Origin: Multivorans sp965232105
GTDB taxonomy: Bacteria; Acidobacteriota; Thermoanaerobaculia; Multivoradales; Multivoraceae
Direction of reading: 5' to 3'
NCBI GenBank assembly: GCA_965232105.1
Contig: OZ246956.1
Coordinates: 1 to 64,000 of the forward strand
Length of the DNA: 64,000 nt
Shown: positions 45,366 through 53,008 of the stretch, piece by piece
Layout of the letters: each line of letters opens with the position of its first letter
Numbering within the stretch: the first letter of the stretch is position 1
Program-made: the position numbers and the translations under genes
The notes under the pieces: model-generated
Databases searched by the model: none
Told to the model about the DNA's origin: nothing
The model's input: only the letters and a program-made list of their open reading frames with translations

Positions 45366-46353
45366 CCCACTCCGTCCAGCCGGACCCGCGATGACCGAAA
45401 TCGAAGACCTCCGGGTGCAGCAGTTCGGCCAGGATCTCCGCCGACTCGACGACCCGGGGACCCGGCCGGTTGAAGTACTGGTTGCCGTCGGTCAGGAAGA
45501 CGCGGCCATTCTTCACCGCGGAAAGGTCGGACCAGCCGGGACGGGCCGCGAGGGGCGGCATCTCAGCCGCGGTGCGCGGAATGTCGAAGCCACAGGGCAT
45601 GACCGCGATGACGTCGGGATCGGCCTCCATCATCTTCTCGAACTCGAAGTAGCCGGAGTGTCTTCCCGCCTCGCCGAGCATCACCGAGCCGCCGGCGATC
45701 TCTACGAGCTCCGGCACCCAGTTCTCGGCGTGCATCAGCGGGTCGATCCACTCGATGCAGGCGATCGTGGGCCGTTCGGCGAGCTGCCCGGAACGCTCGC
45801 CGATCGCGTCGAGGCGCGCCGTCAGGCCGGCGTTCAGCCGCTCGGCCCGCTCCGGGCGACCGACCGCCTCGGCAACCGTGCGGATATCCGTGAACACGTC
45901 GCCCAGGTCCATCGGCGCGAGCGAGACGATCCGGGGCTCGGAACCCGGGTGGCGCGAACCCGCGCCACCCGCGAACCAGTCCGAGCGCTCGTCATCGAGC
46001 GCCTGGATGGAACTCACGAGCTCGCAGACCGCCTCCTCCACGTCCTTCAGGCTGACCGCGCAGACCTCGCACTGGGTCTGGGTCACGATGACCGTCGGCG
46101 CGAGTTCGTCGAGCAGCCGGCCGTCCACCCGGTAGACCGATAGAGCATCCGCCACGATCGAGCGCACCTGGTCGTCGATGGCCCGGCTCGAACCGTCGAC
46201 GTCCACCTTCGAAGACGAGCACACCGGGAGCTTCTCGACCGACGGCGGGAAGTCGCACTCGTGCGATCGGCCCACCATGCAGTCCTCGAAGCCGAGCGCG
46301 CACACGATCTCCGTTGCGCTCGCGATCAGCGAGAGAATGCGCGGCTCGGTCAT
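45358..46353 (-). CDS. Cobalamin-binding/BtuF-like ABC substrate-binding family protein
   Basis: 331 aa. RILSLIASATEIVCALGFEDCMVGRSHECDFP is the classic start of the BtuF/FepB-like class III binding protein, followed by LAPTVIVTQTQCEVCAVS, PRIVSLAPMDLGDVF and ADPDVIAVMPCGFD. There is no signal peptide, a feature shared by many annotated cobalamin-binding proteins of this subgroup, so periplasmic transport is uncertain. It sits 11 bp after the MMPL gene and overlaps the GT-C gene. No BtuCD permease/ATPase genes are in the window. Confidence 0.85.
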   Translation of the reverse strand: MTEPRILSLIASATEIVCALGFEDCMVGRSHECDFPPSVEKLPVCSSSKVDVDGSSRAIDDQVRSIVADALSVYRVDGRLLDELAPTVIVTQTQCEVCAVSLKDVEEAVCELVSSIQALDDERSDWFAGGAGSRHPGSEPRIVSLAPMDLGDVFTDIRTVAEAVGRPERAERLNAGLTARLDAIGERSGQLAERPTIACIEWIDPLMHAENWVPELVEIAGGSVMLGEAGRHSGYFEFEKMMEADPDVIAVMPCGFDIPRTAAEMPPLAARPGWSDLSAVKNGRVFLTDGNQYFNRPGPRVVESAEILAELLHPEVFDFGHRGSGWTEWVG

Positions 46354-46364
46354 CGCCGCCGAGG

Positions 46365-48659
46365 CTACCGCCTTCCGAGCAGCAGGACCGCCGCCGCCGG
46401 AAGCACCGTGACCGACGCCAGCAGGCAGGCCGGCAAACCGATCAGCATGACCGCGGCCATCGTCTCCAGGCCCGGATGGTCGGTGAACAGCAGGATCGAG
46501 AAGCTGGCCGCCGTGGTCAGCGTCGTCATCGCGATCGCCCGCCCCACGGACAGGGCAGCCACGCGAATCGGCTGAGCCGGATCGTCCAGGAACCTGTGGA
46601 CGACGTGGATGCCATCGTCGATGCCGAGCCCGAAGATCAGCGGCAGGACGAGCCAGGTCATCACGTTGAACGGAATGCCGATCCAGCACAGCACGCCCAG
46701 GGTGAACGGTACGGCGGCCAGCACCGGCAACACCGCCAGCAGGACCGAGGCGGGTCGCCGGAAGTCGACGCAGAGGACGAGCAGCACGAATCCCAAAATC
46801 GAAAGAGCGATCCACGGGATCCACGGCCGGGCACCGATCATCATCCCTTCGACGACGGCCAGCAGGCCGCTGGCGCCAGGGTCGATCGCCTGCACCACCT
46901 CGCGCTGACGCCGGGCCAGGGCGCCGTCCGCCTTCGAGTCCGTCGCGTAGGCGTAGACCAGGAACTCCCCGGTGGGCGCGATGAACTTCTCGCGCAGCCC
47001 GGGCGGCAGCGAGTCGAGGGACGGCGGGCCGGCAGCCGCGGCTCGGCGGAGCGCTCCCACCGCCAGCGCCCACGGATCGCCCGTTCCCGCGACGGGCGCG
47101 GCCGTCCGGTCCTCGGGGCCGAACACCCGGTCCAGCCCCTCGGCCCGCTCCCCGAGATCTGCCGGCAGGATGGAGCCGAGGCTGATCGTCTCGCTGAACA
47201 GCGGGTGCCCGTCGAGCCGGCGCGCGAAGTCGCGGGCCTGATCGAGACTCTCCGCCGCCAGGATCCACGGCGCACCGTTGGTCCCCAGGACCTCCTGAAT
47301 CCGGTCGACCATCGCGATCGCCGGCACACCGCGATTCATGATCCGCTCCAGCCGCGTCTCGACCTGCAGCCGCGGCAACCCCGCGAGGGCCACCGCGAGT
47401 AAGACGGCGCTTACCAGCAGACAGCGCACCGGGCGCACCGTCGCCCACCGCACTACGGATGGGAGGCCGGGAACGCGGACCGGCGTCGCGCGCCCGCCGG
47501 CGGCCCCGGCCGCGGGCGTCGAGCGCCGCCGACTCCGTCGCTCCCGCAACACCCAGACCGAGGGCAGGATCAGCAGCGTCAGCGGCAGGCAGAAGAGCAG
47601 GCCCAAGCCGCCCGACAGGCCAAGATGGAGCGCCACCGGGTCCGGCGCGGCGGCCGCGATCAGAAAGGCGCCCGCGGTCGTGATGCAACCGGCCACCACG
47701 CCGCGGCCGGCGCCTCTCACCGTCCTGCGGAGCGCTTCCTCGAACGGACGGCCGCGAGCCAGCTCCTCCCTCTGGCGCACGAACAGGTGAACGGCGAAGT
47801 CGATGCCGAGACCGAACACGGTGACGCCGAAGAACGTCTCCATCACCGTCAGCTTCCCGGTCAGGAGGCCGACCGCGCCCAGAGCGGCGCCAATCGAGAG
47901 GACCAGGACCGCGGCCACCGACAGCATGCCGCCCGGCCGCTTCTCGACGATCCGGAAGAGAAGCAGCACGAGCACGAGGCTGATCGGGGTCAGGCGCTTG
48001 ATCGCGCCCAGGGTCTGCTCCTGGTCACCCGCCGATAGTGCCGGCAGGCCCGAGAAGCCGGCCATCACACCCGAGCCGGCCAGTGCGCTCTCGACCGCCG
48101 CTTCGAGTTCGAAGAACGCGCTCTGGCCCACCTCCTCCGCCAGCGGGTCCGTGGCCATCTTGATTTCGACCAGACGGGCGCCGGGCACACTCGCGACCGC
48201 GACGCGAAGCGCCAAGGCCGAAGCCACGAACTCGGCCGCGTTCGAAAGGTCGGCCGGCCGTTCGGCGAGCCCGAGCCAGCGGTCGAACAGGGACCGCTCG
48301 ACCAGCCACGGCGCCTGCTCCTCGAGCCAGTCCAGCGGCAGGGGGCGGCGAGCCGCGGCGACCGACGGCAAGGCCTGTGCGGCGCGAATCGTGCGCTCGA
48401 CCGCGTCGTCGAGCAGCTCCTCCTCGCCCTCGAGCAGTACCAGCAGCAGCCCGCCGAGCTCGTAGCGCTCCGACATCTCGAAGTACCGGCCGACGTGCTC
48501 GTTGTCACGATTCATCACCCCCATGAAGGTGAGGTCGACCGGCGTTGCCGGCAGCAGCATCGCCAGGGCGAGCGCCGGCACGACCGCCCATCCGATCGCG
48601 CTCCAGGGCGACCGGATCGTCCAGCGCGCGACCGCGTCGAGCGCCCGCCGCAAACTCAC
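46365..48659 (-). CDS. RND superfamily MMPL-type exporter
   Basis: 764 aa, GTG start. Duplicated SSD-like architecture: a first helix (SAIGWAVVPALALAMLL), a periplasmic domain to about residue 220, helices with LVLLLFRIV and GLGIDFAVHLFVRQREEL, then a second copy with GLGIDDGIHVVHRFLDDP and TLTTAASFSILLFTDHPGLETMA. The GxxxD motifs carry proton-relay Asp residues. Known: MMPL/HpnN-type pumps move lipids or hydrophobic molecules. First gene of a four-gene unit; the adjacent GT-C suggests export or modification of a glycolipid (inference). Confidence 0.9.
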   Translation of the reverse strand: MSLRRALDAVARWTIRSPWSAIGWAVVPALALAMLLPATPVDLTFMGVMNRDNEHVGRYFEMSERYELGGLLLVLLEGEEELLDDAVERTIRAAQALPSVAAARRPLPLDWLEEQAPWLVERSLFDRWLGLAERPADLSNAAEFVASALALRVAVASVPGARLVEIKMATDPLAEEVGQSAFFELEAAVESALAGSGVMAGFSGLPALSAGDQEQTLGAIKRLTPISLVLVLLLFRIVEKRPGGMLSVAAVLVLSIGAALGAVGLLTGKLTVMETFFGVTVFGLGIDFAVHLFVRQREELARGRPFEEALRRTVRGAGRGVVAGCITTAGAFLIAAAAPDPVALHLGLSGGLGLLFCLPLTLLILPSVWVLRERRSRRRSTPAAGAAGGRATPVRVPGLPSVVRWATVRPVRCLLVSAVLLAVALAGLPRLQVETRLERIMNRGVPAIAMVDRIQEVLGTNGAPWILAAESLDQARDFARRLDGHPLFSETISLGSILPADLGERAEGLDRVFGPEDRTAAPVAGTGDPWALAVGALRRAAAAGPPSLDSLPPGLREKFIAPTGEFLVYAYATDSKADGALARRQREVVQAIDPGASGLLAVVEGMMIGARPWIPWIALSILGFVLLVLCVDFRRPASVLLAVLPVLAAVPFTLGVLCWIGIPFNVMTWLVLPLIFGLGIDDGIHVVHRFLDDPAQPIRVAALSVGRAIAMTTLTTAASFSILLFTDHPGLETMAAVMLIGLPACLLASVTVLPAAAVLLLGRR

Positions 48660-48746
48660 GGGAAAGGCCCCCGGAAACGCGGCGAACCAGGCGGCAAACG
48701 GCTGCTACAGTCCCGCGCGCCAACGCCCGAAGAACAAGGAGAAGAG

Positions 48747-49589
48747 ATGAAGTTCGGCATCATGTTCGCCAACACCGGCCCGTTCGTCGACGGCCCGCCG
48801 GCCGCGGCCCTGGCTCAGGCAGCCGAGACCGCCGGTTTCGACTCGCTATGGACCGTGGAGCACGTCGTCGTCCCGCGCGGCTACGCCTCCCCCTATCCTT
48901 ATGACGAGAGCGGCAAGATGCCCGGCGGGCGCGAGGACTTCGACATCCCCGACCCGCTCATCTGGCTATCCTACGTGGCCGCGGCGACCCAGAGCATCAA
49001 GCTCGCGACAGGCATCCTGATCGTCCCGCAGCGCAATCCGCTGGTCACCGCCAAGGCCGTCGCCACGCTCGACAAGCTCTCCGGCGGCCGCGCCATCCTC
49101 GGCGTCGGCGTCGGCTGGCTCGAAGAGGAGTTCAACGCCCTCGGCGTTCCCTTCGCCGGCCGCGGACGCCGCCTCGACGACTACCTGCACGCCTTCCGCG
49201 CCCTGTGGACCGAGGACTGCCCGAGCCACGACGGCGAATTCGTCTCCTTCTCCGACTGCTTCAGCCGGCCGCAGCCGACCCAGGGTTCCGTGCCGATCGT
49301 GGTCGGAGGCCACTCGGACCGCGCCGCACGGCGGGCCGGCGAGCTGGGCGACGGCTTCTTCCCCGCCCTCGGCGACATCGACAAGCTGAAGCACCTGCTC
49401 GGCGTCATGCGCGAGAGCGCCGAAGCCGCCGGCCGTGATCCGGACGCGATCGAGATCACCGCCAACGGCGGACCGCCGGACCACGTCGCCCGGATGGCGG
49501 AACTCGGCGTCTCCCGCGTCATCTTCCCGCCGATGCCGCCCGACAAGCTCTCCCAGTTCGGCGAAGACGTCATCTCCAGGTTCAGCTAA
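48747..49589 (+). CDS. LLM class (F420-dependent-type) oxidoreductase
   Basis: 280 aa; AAGGAG lies just before the ATG. Luciferase-like monooxygenase fold: MKFGIMFANTGPF, GFDSLWTVEHVVVP, IKLATGILIVPQRNPLVTAKAVATLDKLSGGRAILGVGVGWLEEEFNALG, and FSRPQPTQGSVPIVVGGHSDRAARRAGELGDGFFP. The pattern matches the TIGR03619-like group annotated as F420-dependent. Cofactor (F420 or FMN) and substrate are inferred. Divergent from the MMPL operon. Dispersed repeat copy B follows directly after its stop. Confidence 0.9.
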   Translation: MKFGIMFANTGPFVDGPPAAALAQAAETAGFDSLWTVEHVVVPRGYASPYPYDESGKMPGGREDFDIPDPLIWLSYVAAATQSIKLATGILIVPQRNPLVTAKAVATLDKLSGGRAILGVGVGWLEEEFNALGVPFAGRGRRLDDYLHAFRALWTEDCPSHDGEFVSFSDCFSRPQPTQGSVPIVVGGHSDRAARRAGELGDGFFPALGDIDKLKHLLGVMRESAEAAGRDPDAIEITANGGPPDHVARMAELGVSRVIFPPMPPDKLSQFGEDVISRFS

Positions 49590-49591
49590 AG

Positions 49592-49654
49592 ACTGGGTGC
49601 GCCGGCGTCCCCGCCGGCATCCGGAGCAACGCCGCGAAGCGGCGAGCCTGCGCG
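49592..49654 (+). repeat. Dispersed ACTGGGTGCGCC repeat, copy B
   Basis: Begins ACTGGGTGCGCCGGCGTC two bases after the oxidoreductase stop, continues through GCCGGCATCCGG and GCGAAGCGGCGAGC. Shares block order with 4340-4393 and the inverted copy 31075-31129. Confidence 0.7.
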
Positions 49655-49671
49655 GTGGTAGGTTTTCGCCC

Positions 49672-50553
49672 ATGATCTACCTTCGCCGCCTCGCCCCACT
49701 CGCCCTCGCCCTGCTGCTCCTCGCGGCCACCCCCGCCGTCGCCTCCGCAGACGAAGCGGACGCCCCCATCCGCGTCCTCTTCCTCAGCAAGTCCTCCGGC
49801 TTCCAGCACTCCGCGATCAACCGCACCGACGGCCATCCCAGTCACGTCGACACCGTCCTCGCCCAGATCGGCGCCGAGCGCGGCTTCGCCGTCACGTCCA
49901 CCAAGGACGCCGGCCTGATCAACGCCACCCAGCTCGCCAACTTCGACGTCGTCATCTTCTACACGACCGGCGACCTGACCCAGCGCGGCGGCACCGGCGA
50001 GGGCTTCTTCCGCGGCGACGGCAATCCCCCGATGAGCGCCGACGGCGTCTCCGACCTGATCGCGTGGATCGAAGCCGGCGGCGGCTTTGTCGGCTTCCAC
50101 CCCGCGACCGACACTTTCCACGGCGAGGGTGACGAGGTGACGCCCTACATCGGCATGATCGGCGGCGAGTTCCTCCACCACGGCAGGCAGTTCGAAGGCA
50201 TCGTCCGAGTCGCCGACGCCGGCCACCCGACGATGGCCAACGTCGAAGACGGCTGGAAGATCATGGACGAGTGGTACCTGTACAAGAACGTCGCCCAGGA
50301 CGAACTGCACGTCCTCGCCCTGATGGACCCGGGCGAAGAACGGTCCAAGCAGGAGGTCTACGACATCGCCCCCTACCCCATCGTCTGGTGCCGGGAACTG
50401 GGCGACGGCCGCGTCTTCCACAACGCGATGGGCCACCGCGAAGACGTCTGGTCCCACGAGATGTTCCAGACCTGGGTCGGCGACACGATCGAGTGGGCGG
50501 CAGGCGAGGGTGAGGCTGCGGCCGCGCCGAACTGGGGTGATGTGGTTCAATAA
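49672..50553 (+). CDS. Secreted ThuA domain protein
   Basis: 293 aa, signal peptide MIYLRRLAPLALALLLLAATPAVASA. ThuA (class I glutamine amidotransferase-like) domain: IRVLFLSKSSGFQHSAI, FDVVIFYTTGDLTQRG, GFVGFHPATDTFHG, IGGEFLHHGRQFEGIVRVADAGHP, DEWYLYKNVAQDELHVL, PYPIVWCRELGDGRVFHNAMGH. Known: ThuA-type domains occur in trehalose utilisation and as carbohydrate-related proteins in Planctomycetota and Acidobacteriota; no catalytic Cys of amidotransferases is evident. Last ordinary gene before the accessory region. Confidence 0.92.
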   Translation: MIYLRRLAPLALALLLLAATPAVASADEADAPIRVLFLSKSSGFQHSAINRTDGHPSHVDTVLAQIGAERGFAVTSTKDAGLINATQLANFDVVIFYTTGDLTQRGGTGEGFFRGDGNPPMSADGVSDLIAWIEAGGGFVGFHPATDTFHGEGDEVTPYIGMIGGEFLHHGRQFEGIVRVADAGHPTMANVEDGWKIMDEWYLYKNVAQDELHVLALMDPGEERSKQEVYDIAPYPIVWCRELGDGRVFHNAMGHREDVWSHEMFQTWVGDTIEWAAGEGEAAAAPNWGDVVQ

Positions 50554-50567
50554 GGCGACAGTCGCCA

Positions 50568-50978
50568 ATGTCAACCGAAACCGTCGAAGCCAGGCCCATA
50601 GCGGCGACACTCCGGGAGGAACTCGAAACCGAGCCGGACGTCATCGCCGCATACCTGTACGGTTCCGTCGCCCGCGGCACCCACCGCCGTGACAGCGATG
50701 TCGACCTGGCCCTGCTCCTCCAAGAGGATCCGCCAGACACCCTCGAGGGCCTCCGACTCGGCCTCGCCGCCCGGCTCCAGAACCAACTCAAACGATCGGT
50801 CCAAGTCGTCATCCTCAACCGTGCGTCATGCGATCTGGCGCACCGGGTGCGTCGCGATGGTCAACTTCTGATCGAGCGGGACCATCGGCGGCGCGTGGCC
50901 TGGGAAGTCAAGTCCCGCAACGAGTACTTCGACATGGAGCCGATCCGCCGGCTCTACCGCCACGGCTCCACCTCATGA
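50568..50978 (+). CDS. mntA: MntA-type nucleotidyltransferase antitoxin
   Basis: 136 aa. Minimal nucleotidyltransferase motif GSVARGTHRRDSDVDLAL with Gly32-Ser33 and Asp44/Asp46 (GSx10DxD); an acidic third carboxylate is less clear. Its ATG is 14 bp after the ThuA stop, and its stop overlaps the HepT start as ATGA. Known for the family: MntA adds AMP groups to a Tyr next to the HEPN active site of HepT, silencing it. All key residues are intact, so the module looks functional. Confidence 0.9.
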   Translation: MSTETVEARPIAATLREELETEPDVIAAYLYGSVARGTHRRDSDVDLALLLQEDPPDTLEGLRLGLAARLQNQLKRSVQVVILNRASCDLAHRVRRDGQLLIERDHRRRVAWEVKSRNEYFDMEPIRRLYRHGSTS

Positions 50979-51391
50979 CCGACGCCGAACTGGTCGCAAA
51001 GAAGCTCGCCGAGATCGAGACCTACCTGGCCGACCTGCACAGGCTTGGTCGACCCGACCTTCTGGAGACCGATCTCAAGGAGCAGCGGTTCATCCTGATG
51101 ACGCTGCAACTAGCGATCCAGGCGGTACTCGATGTCGCCTCGCACATCGTCTCGGACGACAAGCTCGGGGAACCCGAACACAATCGGGACCTGTTCGTCA
51201 TCCTGAACTCCGCGGACTGGCTCACCGACAATCTAGCTCAACGCCTGCAGCACATGGTCGGCTTCCGGAACATCCTCGTTCACGAGTACGCCCGGACAAA
51301 TCTGGCGATCGTTCGGGACGTGCTGGAGAATCGACTTGAGGATCTCACCGAGTTCCGCGATGCCGTTCACCGACGGCTGACCGTCGCGTAG
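50975..51391 (+). CDS. hepT: HepT-type HEPN toxin (DUF86)
   Basis: 138 aa, all-helical DUF86/HEPN protein. The active site is RNILVHEY: Arg98, His103, Tyr105 (Rx4HxY), the signature of MntA-controlled RNases whose Tyr is AMPylated. Translationally coupled to mntA. A degenerate second copy of its 3' half lies at 52838-52988. Known: HepT degrades or inactivates RNA when released from its antitoxin, giving stasis or phage defence. Confidence 0.92.
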   Translation: MTDAELVAKKLAEIETYLADLHRLGRPDLLETDLKEQRFILMTLQLAIQAVLDVASHIVSDDKLGEPEHNRDLFVILNSADWLTDNLAQRLQHMVGFRNILVHEYARTNLAIVRDVLENRLEDLTEFRDAVHRRLTVA

Positions 51392-51485
51392 CGAGCTACT
51401 CGGGGCCAAGGCACGAGACCCGGCTCACCCGGCTGGTAACGGGCGCAACCACGCTCGTTCACGCCCGCCAGCACAAGGAGAAGCG

Positions 51486-52781
51486 ATGAGCATCGAGTCC
51501 TCAGCACCGGCTTCACTCGAACCGAATGCCTCAACGACGATCGAGGAGCGCACAGTAGTCGCCATCAATGGCGAGCCCGCCGAGATGCCAGTGCGGGCAG
51601 TGCTCCAACTGGCGCGCAGTCCTCGACTCGTCCTGGAGTACGAGACCTTTCCGCCCAACCTGCTCAGCAAGACCGACAAAGGCGCGACGCTTCTTCTTGA
51701 CAACGGAGGCAAGGTAGAAGTGCTCAAGCCGCACCCGTTGCCCGGCCCCGCCGGTCTTCGCGGCGTCCTGCACCCGAGGAAGCAGCCCTTTACGGTCTTC
51801 GATCGCGGGCACCCGCTTCAGGCCGTCTCGTTCAGCGCGGTCAATTTCCCCAACCTCTACGGCAGCCACGACGAGTTCGTCGAAAGAGGCGGGCAGTGCA
51901 TTCGCTGCGGAAACGCCGAACTTGAGACGCCGTCTTTCCGAACAACCCTGACCGCCAACCATGATCTCAGCCGAAACGAGCAACTGCTGGCTGCAAGCGG
52001 CGGCTACGTCGTCACGCACCGCGGACACCTTGTTCGCCGGGACAGCGGTGTTTTCGCTCGCGCGGACGCCGAGCACGTCCTTCTCGCCTTGCGGCGTTTT
52101 CTCTCGTTTGCTCGCGGGACTTCGTGCGCGCTGGTTCAGGTGGAGGGGAGGACCGCGAACGGCGAATGCTCCTGGCGGTGGTGGGGCTCCCACGGAGTCG
52201 CCGAATGGAATCCGACACCATCCTGGTCGCGAAGCGTGTCCGACGGCATGGATGCCCTCGCCGGCGCCTTCCCGGGATTCTGGAGACAGTTCAAGGTCGA
52301 CGAGGCAGACTCAGACAGTTCGGTGGAGTTCGCGATCGAGTGGTACGTCAGCAGCAACGAGACGAACGCGGTAGCGCCCGGCCTCGTTCTCTCCCAGGCG
52401 GCACTTGAGCGCGTGACGCACAAAAACGTCGGTCCAAAGCGCAAGGACGGCAAGAAACAGGAGAAGACGGGCGTGTGGATCGGACGTGCGCTCGGCGAGG
52501 CGCACATCAGCGAGACCATCCCGATGGAGTTGAGCCACTTGGTCGCGGCAGGCCAAGAACACTGCTGGTCGAGCGGCCCTCACGCGATCGTTGCTGCTCG
52601 GAACGACCTAGTTCACCCTCACATGGTGAGCCCGGCCTCCACCGAGGCCCTGATTGAGGCGCGACGACTCAGTCAGTGGTACGTCGAACTCCTGCTGATG
52701 AAGCTCTTCGGCTACACCGGCTCGTACCGGAATCGAATCAACAACGAGTGGGAACCGGTCCCTTGGGTCGTCCCCACATAG
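51486..52781 (+). CDS. Protein with C-terminal HEPN-like motif, candidate defence RNase
   Basis: 431 aa; AAGGAG precedes the ATG. No signal peptide. The N-terminal 200 residues look beta-rich with repeated short strands and a single CxxC (QCIRCGN). From about residue 245 the protein is helical: SVEFAIEWYVSSNET...LVLSQAALERVTHK, and near the end AARNDLVHPHM places Arg372 and His377 in the Rx4H arrangement of HEPN RNases. This N-terminal beta plus C-terminal HEPN layout recalls ApeA-type anti-phage proteins, but I cannot assign the family. Neighbours (HepT/MntA, hepT relic, DUF4365-TPR, RM remnant) support a defence role (inference). Confidence 0.65.
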   Translation: MSIESSAPASLEPNASTTIEERTVVAINGEPAEMPVRAVLQLARSPRLVLEYETFPPNLLSKTDKGATLLLDNGGKVEVLKPHPLPGPAGLRGVLHPRKQPFTVFDRGHPLQAVSFSAVNFPNLYGSHDEFVERGGQCIRCGNAELETPSFRTTLTANHDLSRNEQLLAASGGYVVTHRGHLVRRDSGVFARADAEHVLLALRRFLSFARGTSCALVQVEGRTANGECSWRWWGSHGVAEWNPTPSWSRSVSDGMDALAGAFPGFWRQFKVDEADSDSSVEFAIEWYVSSNETNAVAPGLVLSQAALERVTHKNVGPKRKDGKKQEKTGVWIGRALGEAHISETIPMELSHLVAAGQEHCWSSGPHAIVAARNDLVHPHMVSPASTEALIEARRLSQWYVELLLMKLFGYTGSYRNRINNEWEPVPWVVPT

Positions 52782-52837
52782 CAGTCGCTGCCGCAACTCG
52801 TCCGAGCTTTCGCGGGGTTCTGAGCCGAACTCGATGT

Positions 52838-52988
52838 CGCCTTGCAAGGCGGCAGCACATGGCCGGCCTCCGGGCGCCTCCGGGAACCTCCGGGACATCC
52901 TCGTTCGCGAGTACGCGTGGACCAACCTGGCGAACCCTCCGTGACATCCCTGACAGCCGGCTCGGAGAACTGAGGGGGTTCTGCTAGA
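52838..52988 (+). pseudogene. Decayed 3' fragment of a second hepT gene
   Basis: The bases match the 3' half of hepT at 51240-51360: CAGCACATGG(C/T)CGGC, GACATCCTCGTTC, GAGTACGCG, ACCAACCTGGCGAA. Translation in parts gives DILVREYAWTNLA and LRDIPDSRLGELRGF, equivalent to NILVHEYARTNLA and VRDVLENRLEDL. A small insertion repeats CTCCGGG, one frameshift occurs near 52934, and the catalytic His is Arg. Its 5' half is missing. It sits 56 bp downstream of the HEPN-like gene. Confidence 0.75.
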
Positions 52989-53008
52989 CCGTACGCACGC
53001 GGCTCGCT

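Noticed and set aside
52676..52987. 103-codon open frame after the HEPN-like gene
   Set aside because: Its first part is out-of-frame HEPN gene sequence and its end is the hepT relic read across a frameshift; not a gene by itself.
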